DNA from: Rhododendron vialii
Lineage: Eukaryota; Streptophyta; Magnoliopsida; Ericales; Ericaceae
Reading direction: 5' to 3'
Assembly: GCF_030253575.1 (NCBI RefSeq)
Contig: NC_080564.1
Location: 4,880,501 to 4,944,500, forward strand
Length of the DNA stretch: 64,000 bases
A program made the position numbers and the translations under genes. Below, piece by piece: positions 10,769 to 23,340 of the stretch (its first letter is position 1; each line of letters starts with the position of its first letter). Under the pieces are notes generated by a model. That model was not told the DNA's origin, made no database searches, and saw only the letters and a program-made list of their open reading frames with translations.

Positions 10769-12631
10769 ATGAGACTAGTTTCAAAGCGTCTCGTACCCTT
10801 CAACTTACCCCTTCTACTTAACCCTTGTTCAAATTTGAACCATCTCTCCACCTCCATACCTTCACCCCCTAAAACCCTTCAAATCATCCACAGCAAACCC
10901 ATCACTGGCATTCTTCCATATATATCCTCCCTCTTGCAAAAGCCCTCCAACCTTAATCATCTCAAGAAAGCTCACGCAAAAACCTTGACTTTCGGGCTCC
11001 AAGACAACACTCAGGTATTAACCAAACTGATCATTTACTACATTTCATTCGATAGCATTGACGAAGCCAGTCTTTTATTCAAAGATACACCAAACCCAAG
11101 TAGCTATCTATGGAATATCATGATAAGGGCATATGCTTGTGGACACCAATTTCAAGAATCATTAGGACTTTACTGGTTGATGGTAGAAAAGGGTTTAAAA
11201 CCCGACAAATACGCTTTCCCGTTCGCGCTCAAATCTTGTGCTGGGTTGTCGGATTTGCGTGTTGGGAGATTAATTCACCAGCACTCTGTATGTTGTGGGT
11301 GTAACAATGACCTTTACATTGATGCTGCTTTGGTTGATATGTACTCAAAATGCGGCGACATTGAAACCGCCCATCTGGTGTTTGATATAATGACCGACAG
11401 AGATTTGGTTTCTTGGACTTCAATGATAGCTGGGTACGCGCACAATGGTTATAACAGTGAGACGTTGGACTTCTTTAATGTTATGCGTGATTCGGGTGTG
11501 AAGCCGAATAGGGTTGGTATACTTAGTGTTCTTCTAGCTTGTGGTAATCTAGGAGGTTTGAGGAAAGGGGAATGGTTGCATGCCTTTGTGATCAAAACTG
11601 GATTTGGTTCTGATATATTGGTTGCAACTGCTATTATAGACATGTATGCAAAGTGTGGGAGTTTGCGATTGGCGTGTGCTTTGTTCGATGAAACTAGAGG
11701 GAAAGATGTTGTTTGTTGGAGTGCTATGATTGGAAGCTATGGAATTCATGGACACGGAAGGAAAGCAATTGATGTTTTCCAAAAGATGATCAGTGAAGAT
11801 GTAAATCCGAATCATGTAACTTTCACTTGTGTTCTCTCAGCTTGTAGCCATTCAGGTTTACTAGAAGAAGGCAAGGAGTACTTCCGGTTGATGAGAGAGG
11901 AGTTTGGGATTGCACCAAAACTAAGCAACTATTCATGTATGGTGGATCTTCTTGGCCGTGTAGGGCAACTTTCTGAAGCAGAAAAACTTATACAAACAAT
12001 GCCAATGGATCCTGATGTGAGTATTTGGGGGTCTTTGCTTAGCGCTTGCCGCGTTCATAGCAATATAGATTTAGCTGAGAAAATCGCTGATCGGATTTTC
12101 CTGCTGGACCCGTTTCATGAAGGCTATCATGTTCTGCTTTCTAATATCTATGCTGCGAAATCAAGATGGGTTGAAGTTGAGAAGGTGAGGAAGATGATGG
12201 GTAGGAGTGGAAACAACAAAATACAAGGATTTAGTTCAGTTGAGCACAATAATATTGTCCATCAATTTGGAGTGGGAGATAAATCCCATCCTCAAACAGA
12301 GAAGATTTATTCTCTGCTTGAGGAATTGGCCATTTCGATGAAGCGCTTGGGATATGTTCCATTGACGGAATTTGTGCTTCACGATATCGAAGGGGAAGCA
12401 AAAGAGGAGGCACTTACCTACCACAGTGAGAGGCTGGCGATAGCATTCGGAATTATCAACACCAAACCAGGGACCACACTCCAGATCATGAAGAATCTAA
12501 GAATTTGTGGAGACTGTCATAATGCTGTAAAGTTTATTTCAAGAATTGTGAATCGTGTTATCGTTGTTAGGGATAATAAGCGTTTCCACCATTTTGACAA
12601 TGGTTCTTGCTCTTGTGGGGATTACTGGTAA
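10769..12631 (+). CDS. PLS-class PPR protein with E and DYW domains, 620 aa
   Basis: This is a single intronless frame, usual for this family. The first 60 residues are rich in Ser, Leu, Pro and basic residues, consistent with an organelle transit peptide. PPR repeats run from about residue 75 to 435; recognisable motifs include [38 protein letters not shown] and [20 protein letters not shown], with [14 protein letters not shown] S repeats. E motifs follow (about 440-520), then a DYW deaminase domain ending exactly in CSCGDYW. The zinc and catalytic set is visible: H552-S-E554, C580-x2-C583, then H607/H608 and C614-x-C616. Family knowledge says such proteins bind specific organelle transcripts and deaminate C to U. 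The target RNA cannot be told from sequence. The ATG at 10769 gives a complete leader; no second start looks better. Confidence 0.93.
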   Translation: MRLVSKRLVPFNLPLLLNPCSNLNHLSTSIPSPPKTLQIIHSKPITGILPYISSLLQKPSNLNHLKKAHAKTLTFGLQDNTQVLTKLIIYYISFDSIDEASLLFKDTPNPSSYLWNIMIRAYACGHQFQESLGLYWLMVEKGLKPDKYAFPFALKSCAGLSDLRVGRLIHQHSVCCGCNNDLYIDAALVDMYSKCGDIETAHLVFDIMTDRDLVSWTSMIAGYAHNGYNSETLDFFNVMRDSGVKPNRVGILSVLLACGNLGGLRKGEWLHAFVIKTGFGSDILVATAIIDMYAKCGSLRLACALFDETRGKDVVCWSAMIGSYGIHGHGRKAIDVFQKMISEDVNPNHVTFTCVLSACSHSGLLEEGKEYFRLMREEFGIAPKLSNYSCMVDLLGRVGQLSEAEKLIQTMPMDPDVSIWGSLLSACRVHSNIDLAEKIADRIFLLDPFHEGYHVLLSNIYAAKSRWVEVEKVRKMMGRSGNNKIQGFSSVEHNNIVHQFGVGDKSHPQTEKIYSLLEELAISMKRLGYVPLTEFVLHDIEGEAKEEALTYHSERLAIAFGIINTKPGTTLQIMKNLRICGDCHNAVKFISRIVNRVIVVRDNKRFHHFDNGSCSCGDYW

Positions 12632-13845
12632 GAGATGAATGTAATTGTGAAACTTGATTCTTCTCAGAACTATACTAGTTTCTAGTGTAGGCGCTGAGCA
12701 ATTTTTTACCTTAGGCGCTGAGCAATTTTTTACCTTTGTATGCATACAATGGCCATCAGTTAGGTGTTCTTGTTCATTACTTGCCAGTGGTTGTTAGGTT
12801 TCATTCATTTTTTTTTTTCATTGGTCAATCGGAAATTAGGTTTCATTCATTGCTTGAAAGTGAAAATGGTGATTTAAGCATTCAAAGAGAAAGAGGACCA
12901 TATCCTCTTATCTGGAATTTATCACTGACATTGCATGATCATTGATGGCATTGTTTAGCTGATAGTTTTGAAATGTGAAAAGAAATATCCAGACTTATAG
13001 TTTTGAATATGTTCTCTTCTTCTTGTGCATATAATTGCCATCAACGTTTATAAAAATAAGGGCAAAATCAGTCTTCAACTATAAGCCCACCTTTCGGCTT
13101 CTATTTAGAATTTAGAACTCCTTCGGACTTCGATGACAACTTGGGGTTTGAAGACTGGTACGAGAGAGGGAATTCGAGAACATTGACCTTTGTCAAAGGA
13201 AGGAAAAATGACATTCTGTGATAATTACAAATTTCCCAGAAAAGTGAAAAAGATCAAGACACGAAACCATATTCTCTAAATGCCCCATATCCCAAATCCA
13301 CAAACACGACAGACCTGCAAAGAGTTTAATGTTGTAATCCTCAAACAAAAATGCTACGGACGATAAAGATGTGTCTGGAGCCATTTGATACGTGTGGGTT
13401 CATACTTGCAATGCATGGTCTCGGACACATCTATGTTCAAATTTGAGTCCGTTGCATTCCTCATCCTGAAAAAGTTCCTTATTGGAATCAAATGCTTCTA
13501 TGAAGAACAAATGGTAGTTATTCATTCCATAGCAAAAAAGATATCCACCATCTATCCAGCTATTGCTAAGATCAAGAAACTGCACACTCCCCACATAAAA
13601 AAGAAACTGTACACAGAGTTCGATAGATCTTAAGAAAGTTCAGCAATATCATTCTCATTTCTGTGCATTTGCATTTCATAAGAGCATTGTTTACGGTGCC
13701 TAGTAGTAAGCATTGCTTACTTTTGCTTATCAAAGGAACAACAATTGGTGTTCCTTGCAATGGAAAAAGAACAGTTGAAGCACAGTACAAATGAGTAGAT
13801 GAAAAAAAAACTAAAAAAGGGAGGGGTAAAAAAAGAACACAAGAA
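12632..13845. other. Convergent intergenic region with a short tandem duplication
   Basis: This stretch lies between the PPR gene and the minus-strand kinase, so both 3' ends fall here. A 23-base unit (GGCGCTGAGCAATTTTTTAC plus CTT) occurs twice in tandem at about 12690-12735, in the probable 3' UTR of the PPR gene. No other element or coding region was recognised. Confidence 0.6.
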
Positions 13846-16502
13846 TCAAAAGAAATCAATCTCCAAATAATTACCCGAAGGCTTCACATCAACACCCGGC
13901 GCTTTCTGTGCATCATTTCTTGGCAACAAGTCCAGCGCGAAGGGTTTGGGAACATCTGGAGGACTAGTGCATCGAATCAGAGCCCAATTCACATTTTGAA
14001 AAAACGGATGCTGCTTAATTTCAGTGGCCCCACGTCTATAAGCAAGCCGATGCTGTGGCTCCTTCACAAGTAACCCTCTGATCAAGTCCCTCGCAGCAAA
14101 ACTCACACTAGGAGACTCAGGAAATCTCAAGGGTTGTCCAACGACATTGAACAAAGTGGCACGATTACCTGCTCCTTTGAACGGTGTTTTCCCAAACAAG
14201 AGTTCATATAGAAATATACCAAACGTCCACCAATCAACAGCACTCCCATGCCCTTCGCCTTTTATGATTTCAGGCGCCAAGTACTCGTGGGTACCAACAA
14301 AGGACATTGATCGAGCACTTGTGGGCTCCGCAAGAAGCTCCGGGAGAGTGCTATTTTGGTGATTTATTTCAGTCTTTGCTTTGGTCTTCTTTTTGTCTTT
14401 CTTTGGCTTGTTAAGGAAACGAGGTGTAAAACAAGTAGGTTGAATGCACGAAGGCTGGATTACACAAGACGGTTCGATGCAATATGCTGAAGTCTTGGAT
14501 TCTGAGATCAAGTTTGTGGACTTGACTAGGGTTGGGCTTACAGCACATCTTAGGGAGAGGTCGAAATCTGAAAGCATTATGTGCCCGTCTTCCCTCACTA
14601 AAACATTCTCAGGTTTGAGGTCCCTGTAAATGATCCCAAGCATGTGGAGATATTCTAGAGCAAGGAGAACTTCCGCCACATAAAACCTAGACAACACAAA
14701 GTTCAGTGAAATCAACTTGTCAGTAGCACTTTTCCAAATCTTTCTCACATAGCATGAGATAAAGAGAGTTCTTGGTTACATTACAATAAATTAAGTAATT
14801 GTATTCAACCATGCCAAAAAAGAAGAGGGAGGGGGGTTAATCTTGGTTGGTGAAAAGGGACCCATGAGGCTAATTGTGCCACGAAATGAGTTATGACATC
14901 ACAGGGTCTGGTTTTTCACATACTAAAGATATCTACAAATTCAACACATCATATCAAATCCTCAATCAGCCAATGCCCAATGGTTAGATGGCATTGCTTC
15001 AACACTCGCATATGAGAGGTTGGATGTTCAAACCCCACAGCCCCATGTATGAAGCATCAATACATCATCTTATTAAAAGAAATCAAAATGCCACGAATTA
15101 CTGAACTTCCAAATGGCAAAAAGATGTTCATGTATCTTAGTTCCACTCAGAATGTCAATGCAACTGTGCTACCAAGTGAGCTATTTTAGTTTTACTAGAT
15201 CCTTATCTGTTTTTCAAATCCTTTTTTAATGCCCTGTTTGCTACATTAAACTCCATTCACAGCACCTTGGTAAATAAAAGGTCCCACTTCCACTAGAAAT
15301 ACCCGGTTTCAAACAAAGACACCATCCAGTCATATTGGATCTACAATGATTCCTTAGGATTGTAAGAAACCAAAATGCACATCCAGCAAGAAACAAGAAA
15401 CAGAAAACTCATTGTCAACACTTAAAAGAAAATGCACGTCAACAAGTTGCCGTATCTAAATTCTCAATTATGTCATCTCAATCACAGAAACAGAAACCAA
15501 ATTTAGCGAAAGGGGTAGGAGGGAGGATTCTAACCTGGCAGCATGTTCAGGAAAATACTTCCCAGGTTGTCTTTGCCTTAACGCATGCAAATCTCCCCCA
15601 GGACAGAACTCCATCACCAAGCACGAAAACTTTTCTGTTTCGAAGTGTGTATACAAAGTTGGCAGAAATGGATGATCCAGAGACTGCAATATCTCTCTCT
15701 CCGTTTGTGCCCTCAGAAGCTTCTTCCGACTAGCTAGAGCTGCTTTATCCATAACTTTCATGGCAAAATAACTCCTTGTGCCACTCAATTCGGACAGATA
15801 AACACAGCCTATATCTCCACTGCCCAGTCTCTTCAAGAGTCTAAAGTGATTCAATCCCAACATCCCATCACGAGATTTTATGACTTTAATCGCTTCCCAT
15901 CTGGTATCATTAGCCTTGTGAGGTTTATAAACTTGACTGCTTAAACTGCTGGAGCTACTCTCATCACTAATATCGCTCCCAGTACTGCCTCTGTAGATAC
16001 TTGTCTTTCTACTCTCAACACAATCTCCTGAGTTGCTAACTTCGCCACTTTCACCAGATTTCTCCACTACACTGTTTGCGTATTCACTTACTTCTGTGTT
16101 GGTGAAACTTTGTTTGGCTTCCATGTATTGAGTACCGGCATAGCAGCTGTTTTGTGGACTCGGACAGAAGCCATTTCCCAATTGAGATGCTACTTCGATT
16201 GTCAATTGAGCCAAACCTCCTTTGTACTGGTTTGAAGCAAATTTAACTGGCTCCAACAAGCTGCTTGAATGACAATTCTTGGATTCTTGAACAGAATGCC
16301 CATTGGAGCATAAGGTTTCTGACATCGAAACCTGTTTCTGTGAAGAAACTTCAACTATTTGGTCAAGAACAACGCTCGAGGCCGCAGATTCAAATTTCCC
16401 ATTGTTCACTTCGAACCCGTCATCTGATGAATTGCAGTGTCCTTTTGCCATGTGAGCATGAGATAATTGATAGGAAAGCTTTGAATTAACTAGAGAATCC
16501 AT
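13846..16502 (-). CDS. AGCVIII protein kinase, D6PK-type, 2 exons, 602 aa
   Basis: Exon 1 is 16502-15535 and exon 2 is 14686-13846, joined by a GT-AG intron of 848 bp. Residues 1-215 are Ser-rich and low in structure. The kinase domain starts near 220: glycine loop G227-S-G-D-I-G232, ATP lysine K249 (FAMK), catalytic YRDLKPEN with D345, K347 and N350. DFD (D363-D365) replaces DFG, the AGCVIII hallmark. An insertion of about 75 residues with a Lys-rich patch and repeated Cys precedes the activation loop [12 protein letters not shown] (451-462). The C-terminus ends EIDFF, a PIF-like hydrophobic motif. D6PK relatives sit at the plasma membrane and phosphorylate PIN auxin exporters; that role here is inference. 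A 5' UTR intron is likely (donor GTAAAG at 16998, acceptor near 16527). Confidence 0.92.
14966..15085 (+). repeat. tRNA-derived SINE-like repeat in the kinase intron
   Basis: A box-A-like segment ATGGTTAGATGGC (about 14980) and a box-B-like segment TGTTCAAACCC (15025-15035) are about 35 bases apart, as in tRNA-derived RNA polymerase III promoters. The tail is AT-rich (TTATTAAAAGAAAT). It does not fold as a working tRNA. It sits wholly inside the intron. A SINE remnant is the best reading. Confidence 0.5.
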
Positions 16503-19500
16503 TTGGGTATTTTGGCACAGAAACTGTCACACAACAACACAATTGAACACCGTGACCCCCAATTGATCATTTACAGTATTCAACCTAGGTATACAAAATC
16601 AAGAAATCAATATGTACATCTGAATGACTAACTAAATAAATGCTACGAAATTCAGTGAATCCGAAGGAACCCATTAGGTATCTCCTCACCAAAATCATGG
16701 CCAATTAAAGAAACATTCACAATTGAAACGTAATTGACAATCACACTCTTTCTTTCTCATTGAATGCACAAGATCTTATAAACAGAAAAAGGCAAGAACT
16801 TGAATTGCTTTCGCAATAATATCACAACTGAAACCCAAATTCAGAGATTCCTAAAGAACACAAGAAATAAACGGACAGGGAAAGTAAATTAATGTTTGGT
16901 AACTCTAGATGGGTGTTCGTTCTTTGAGACATTTTCTCAGTAACCAAACAGACTGCCAAGAAACAAGATAAACAAATTATTACCCATTTCTTTACCTGAT
17001 TAAGGAATGGAGCTGGGGAAACAATCTTTCATGCCCGGTGAAGCAAGTGAAAGTGAGTGATTCTTCAACCGAACAAGAAGACTCAAGAAAGAAGTCAAGG
17101 TGAAAGCGAAAGAGCTTTGGGTCCTTTTCAGATCCGATCGAGAGAGAGTTTTTAGAGAAGTGGGAGAAGAGCGATGGGAAAGAAAAAAGAAAGGAAAGAG
17201 GAGAGGAAATGATTGTTATTATTATAAAGTTTTTCCGTGAATTAATTTCGTCGTTTAATGGGTTGGGATAAATTGTTAACATGGCAAGAAATAGACCACC
17301 TCTCTTTTCAGTTAAAGTGTTTGGGTCAGCTTAAAGCACAACTAACTAATCTCCTCTCAGTTTTGATAAAAACTAAATCATTTAAGCCGGGACTCGAAAT
17401 TAAGAAAATTACTTTCTAGCAATTGATTCTAAAAATCGAACCTTTGATCAATTATGTAAGGAACAAATTTATCAACCAACTAGACTAATCCATTGACTAA
17501 ACTCTTGGGGTTATTCCCTCTCTTTGCGCCAATTTTAACTAACCTCACAAGCAAAGCAAACGCACAAACCAAAGCAAAAGCAAGATCTTAAAAAAACCGC
17601 CCTTTCTCATTGGATGTTCCCCCAACCACGTCTGCTTTCCTTTTTTATATTGCCAATTCTTGTTTCTTGTGTTTTCGTGGAGTTAACTATAACTTGTGAC
17701 CCTAAAGTATTGCTTAATTGCCATTTTGTTTTCAAACTAGTAGCAACATCTTCGTATTGGACCATCGAAGTACTAAAATTGTTAACAATCGTGTCCAATC
17801 CTTAAGCCTATTGATTTTTTTGGGAAGAATGTTCCACGACATATGACCACTTTTGTAAAAGATTCACCCCTCCCATGACTTGTATAAGAAACAAAGACTC
17901 GTACCCATCCACTTAGCCGATCTAAATCACATTATTTGGTAGATGGCCTTAATATTTCCTAACAGAATCTCATATTGAGTGAAACACTTAACTTCAACAC
18001 TATTGACAACCACTATTAGTAACACACCCTAAAAAAAATTACCGTAAACTTTCTCACTCTTGTGCAATGTTTTAGTAATGGGTCAGCAGTTAGTATATGG
18101 AGGTTTCGACGGTCTAGTTTACTGACAGTGGAGGTGGTTTCGATTTTTTTGGTATAAGCAATTGAGGAGAAGGCTAATGGGTGGTTGACAAATGTTGGAT
18201 ATATGGAACAAAAGGCATTCGTGGTCCTATCGGTAGTGAAATCCAATAGCAGAGAAAGTTGGTCAATGATGGTGGTTGTGTCGAATAAGAAAAGGAGGAT
18301 AAGGTTAAAAACAAATTGGAAGTATAATGGGTTGCGATTGGAGGAATCAAATATGATGGTTCGGGTTGTTAATTTGGATCATTTTCTTCAATCAAAATGA
18401 AAGTGACTGCCACATGCCTTTGATGTGGGGAGAAGTAATGCATATTACGTACACGATTTGGACGGGTAGTAAGGGTCTAATGAGCAAAGACTACAGTTCA
18501 AGGGTTGAAGTGTCCATAATACTTGTGGGGGCAAACTGCAACTAACCCTTCTTTTCCGTACAGGTACACTCCCCCCCTACTTTGTGGGATAGAGCGAAAG
18601 AGAGACCCTCGAATTTGGGGCGCTCCACGCCATTATTAACAATTTTGTTTTTGTTTCCAAAGCTTTGCTTGAATTATGGAATGTTGTTGAAATGTGGAAG
18701 TACCCATTCCCAGGTCTAAATATTTGCCAAGGCGGTTGGCTACCTACGTGCGCGTGTGAAAGCATCACGTTAAAGCATCTCGAATTACTACAAAATGTTC
18801 TAGAACAAGGTCTGAGACGCGAGCACACATGGAGAATTGAGAGAGCGAACGGATGGTTCTACTGAATAATTATTTGACTGGAAACGGTGGTATGACCAAA
18901 TTGGAAGCACGCAGGATTGGTTTGCATAGTACAAATCCTCAATAATGTGGATGATTTCTTCTTTGAAATAAAACACCTTTTGAACATTCCATAAGTGAAA
19001 TAAAATGTCCAAGATTTTGAATCCATATCGTAATTTTTTTGCAATTAATATACTTATTTTTAAAAATTACGAGCGATAGAAGAATAAAAGTATTTGAATT
19101 ATATGAAACCTGGCATAAGTACAATCACACTAAGCTTAGTTGGTAGTCCCATGCATCAAGGGGCACAAATACATAAACAAAGAACCACTCTTTACTATTG
19201 GCAAGGATTAACTCTCTGACCTCACAGCTAGAAGTTCATAATTAAGGATAAACAATTGAGCTAACCTAACCTCAATTGATAATATATACATTATATTTTG
19301 AAATTACAATTAATATGCCTTTCAAACGCGTTCAATCGAATGTGAATTTATTTGCTTTTTGTGATTGTATTTGTCTCCAAGTTGTCCTCCTTTATTGGAC
19401 AAGGGAAAGTGAGGTGAGGAGGCTCTTGGACTTTTAACCCATGTAGTAAAAGTGAGAATCGCAATAATCATAAGCATGCATGGGCAAATTTGTCTTTTAA

Positions 19501-20950
19501 ATTGTGTGGAGTGTGACAATTATTCTCACGAGTTAAAACAAAAAAGAGAGAGAGGATGAGGCGGCTAGGGGTTAAAAAATTTACAGTAATTTTTTTTTAA
19601 CAAAATATCTTCCTAAAAAATATAGTTGTTTGTAGTTTGTACGTGTGGATGACCCATGGTATTCGGGTCAACTTACGCAGATATTAATTTTAACTTATAA
19701 TTTATCACAAAACAGGAGATAATAGTGATGATTGAAAGATACTAAACGTTCACCAACTTGTTTACTTGCAATTGATTCGATTTTAACCTTACAAGTAGTA
19801 CCTAGTAATATAAAATCGACATTTATTTTCAATTTGGAATTGTGAAGAATACAATGAAACCTAATGACCGATTAATAGATAAATTGTAATGTGATTTTTA
19901 TATCTACATATACATAGAGATATTTAATAGCATCACTAATGCAACCGGTCATACAAAACCTTGAAAGCCTAAAAAAACTCATAACTCACGTCTCACGGTC
20001 TAGTAAAAAACTTAGCATTAGAAATTGTAATACCGTTGAACCCAAAAAAAATTGTATTTTTGTTATTGTTTCTAGTGCAAAACCTTTTACAATTATATCT
20101 TCCTTCATCTTTCGACTTTTATTGAAATTGAAATTAATAATTGTCTTTGACTAACGCGAATTTCTGACACCGCCGCTTGCTAATAGAAAAAAAAGAACAT
20201 GGTGCATAACATCATGGGGATATTGTTCAACTCCACGAAAAAAATATTCTCAATATTAATATACTATTCCTTCAATGGATTCCTCAAATCATGTTATCTA
20301 GTAGTAGTAGTATTTAGTTTTATTATCACAAGATTTGGGGAAAAAAAATTAATTAAAATTACCTTGTTAATACAAGTGATCACATGGGCCTGTAAGCATC
20401 AATTTGCGGGAAACGGAAGGTGGTTCACATGCGCTTCCTCGTGGAGAACAAAGACTCCCACGTGGACTGGCTGTCATTGACCAGCTCCAGGCTCACAGGG
20501 GTACATTCGTATCGTTCTAATTTTATCGGATGCTCTCGAAGGAACGGGCGTACATTAGTAAAAGGAATAGTATCGTCTCTCTAGTTACTATCCTCGGGTT
20601 AGTCTCGCTAATTGGGTTGGTTTACTTCCTATACAATTTACTATTAGAGTTCAGTTTTTTGAGTCAGGCTGCAAGAAAGTAATATTTTTTAAAATTATCT
20701 AATCCCAGCGTGGATGACCTCTGTAATTTGATCGGATTGAAAATGTGATTAGTTGATGTACGTGTTAGTTAATCCGGACACACTTGACCATCGAACAAAA
20801 AGAAAAAAAGAGGTTTGTATTAGGCCTATTCCAACCTCTTCGAACTAGTAAAATTATTCTTTATAATAACTAGTTGAGAACATTAATTACATTAAAATTT
20901 ATGTTTATCGAATATCGGTTAATACTACATTTTTGGCTCTCATTTCTTTT

Positions 20951-21106
20951 TGGAAAATTCTAAAATCAGCCTAATGGGCTGACGATAGTAGGTGCGTGAA
21001 TGTGTATTAAAGGATGTAAAAAGTGCACAGAAATACGTTTTTTTCTGGTCTTTTAGTGTGTTTATCGTCAGCCCAGTGGGCTGACAATAGCAAGACCGTT
21101 TCTTTT
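20951..21106. mobile_element. MITE family C, copy 1 (about 155 bp)
   Basis: The left arm CTAATGGGCTGACGATAG and the right arm TATCGTCAGCCCAGTGGGCT are complementary. A near-identical copy at 61679-61827 shares the outer borders GGAAAATTCTAAAATCAG and GACAATAG-AAGACCGTTT and the centre GATGTAAAAAGTG. It is non-coding. Confidence 0.8.
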
Positions 21107-22046
21107 TTTCTAAGAAATGAGATTCATTTCTTTTTTGTATAACATAATTTTGACATTGATGATATTTTTAATAAAGGAGTTGGACACCGGGTAACATATG
21201 GTGCCCCAAGACTATGCAATAAATTAAATTTTCCTTTGCTTGAGACATGTGGGCCAGTCTGCCTTTCTTGCCGGACCCACCACATACGCTTGGGGGGTTC
21301 TGTTTTGGCCCACCAAACCCCGTACAAGCATGGTGGAGAGACTGAGGTGGAAAGGCACAAAGTAAACTACTCTCATCGTCGCCGTATTTGTTGATTTATT
21401 TTCGGCATTTGCATCACGTTTTAAATTATTTATATTTTTCAAATTATTAATAGGTTTCATATGTATAATTGCAGTAATTGAAATCTATCAAATAAGATTT
21501 ATATTACATATTTTCTCCGTTCCGATTTGTTTGTCATATTTTTGACTTATACATATCACAAATTGACTGTCCAATTTCAAAATCAATGGATGAAATTATC
21601 TAAATTTTCAAATTATTAGATCAAATTTGATTTTCTTAATAAGTTGAAACTCCGAGATTGAATAAACAAACTGAGACGGATAGAGTATTTTTAAAGATAC
21701 GCATTGAAAAATATGTACAATTTTTTTAAGGTACGAAATAATGAAAGTGGATGAACAAACAAGACGGAGGCAGTAGCATTTTATGTTAATGGTGAGTCCG
21801 TGAGGGATTTTCTTCGCATCGGACGGTGCATGATTACTTTGGACATTTGGGCTGTCCTAAAATTTTGTGGCAAGCTGCGGTGACACGTGTTTTTTTGGAT
21901 GTTCGGAAACAATGAAACATGGTCCCCACCCCCAACATCTGGGTCCAGATTACTGTTACTGATCGACTGGATTTTGTAGGATTGTAGCTATGCCACAAAC
22001 AGGAAAAATAAGTACTTGGTGCTGCTTTGCCACCGTCAAGTGACGA

Positions 22047-22164
22047 CCTTGTTCGTTTGGGATGTCAAAACTTTAAAACACGATTTTTAATAAATTTTCT
22101 GTCTTCATCTCTCATTGTTAATTATTTTTAAAAATCTCTCTCAAAACCCCCCAAACGAACAAGG
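22047..22164. mobile_element. Short hAT-like MITE (118 bp)
   Basis: A perfect 15-bp terminal inverted repeat is present: CCTTGTTCGTTTGGG at 22047-22061 and its complement at 22150-22164. The flanks GTGACGA and TTGTGACTC share GTGAC, a possible partial target duplication or arm extension. Such ends resemble non-autonomous hAT elements, but the assignment is tentative. Confidence 0.7.
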
Positions 22165-23340
22165 TTGTGACTCATGGTGCCCTAGTTTCCTCTAAAATGT
22201 GGATTTATGGTTAAATGTATGAGCCTGACACCAATGTGTGCAATGAGAATTTGGGTATAAGTGGCAAAATCACCATTGACAAATTTCTAAACAAAAAGAG
22301 GATTCGGTAGTTAGTATTTGGGCCGCATCACATCTCAATTAATCTCGAAATTTTGAAGTTAACGGCCGGATAAAATTAAGTGCTCCAATCGTATTTTGCT
22401 GATAGTGAAAGTTGAATCTGCAAGTTTGGAGTAGTCAACTTTTACTTGCTATCATAATCTCACTCGATAAACGGCCCGAAGAATCTCCGGTACAGTAATA
22501 GGCTATGTTGATTTCAAGATGGGACTGAGAATTCCAACCCTAATTTTGTGAATCTCTTGCACACAACCATGATGTGAGAATTTTTAAAAGAAGATTGGGG
22601 GGGTCCCCTTGGAACCATCACTGTGCCTGCTAATTTCAAAGCAATATTGAGCGTTGTGCGGAAATTCTATGCACCTACACTACAATGGGAAAAAAATTCT
22701 GGTCAACATGAGAGATGTGCAATGCATGTACAGATAGGTTATAGGTGTACTATGCATTTCTATACTCATCTATAAGTTTATTGAGAGAAATTAAGGAAAA
22801 TAAAGTACTAACTTGCAGTTGTAATACTACTTGTCTAATGTAGAAAAAGGATTAGAATGGGTCAGTGTTTTCCTACATCAAACCAAACCGAACATTTTAG
22901 TTCCAATCAATTGAAGTCGGCTACATGAATCTGTTGTATATCCATTTTCCCCGCAACTCTAGAGTCAAAAAACAACGAATGCTTGGAGGTTCTTTTAACC
23001 CTTTTGTGAGGCCAAAATCACAAACACGGTTGGGGCAGCGAGTACAATCCTATTAAGATCACAACATTTATTCATATGTTCATTCAAACAATCTTAATAG
23101 TTTGGGTCCTTTGGGATACGATCAAAATGCAGACAAAATCACGCTAATACAAGATTCGCCAAATGCAATTTCTATCTGCATTTTTGGATCCCGAGTACAT
23201 TGCTTCATTTACAGAAACATCTAGTTGGATATCACGAAGTTAACCTCAGAAATCAGCAGGATACATGATCATGTCACGACGAATAAATTTCGATTAACTC
23301 CTTAGTCTACAGAAACATGGAAGTTAGTTGAAAGTCCATG

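Larger units (their letters stand above)
16503..23340. other. Long intergenic stretch, little structure seen
   Basis: The first 800 bases hold the kinase leader and promoter: a CT-rich 5' UTR exon at about 16999-17290 on the minus strand and a probable leader intron. From 17.3 to 23.3 kb I see no supported gene. Two MITEs (20951-21106 and 22047-22164) are listed separately. Short open frames, for example 18185-18400 plus and 18665-18865 plus, have no recognisable product. Confidence 0.55.

Noticed and set aside
14966..15060. Possible tRNA gene
   Set aside because: Box-like motifs are present but no cloverleaf with paired acceptor arms could be drawn. A SINE remnant fits better.
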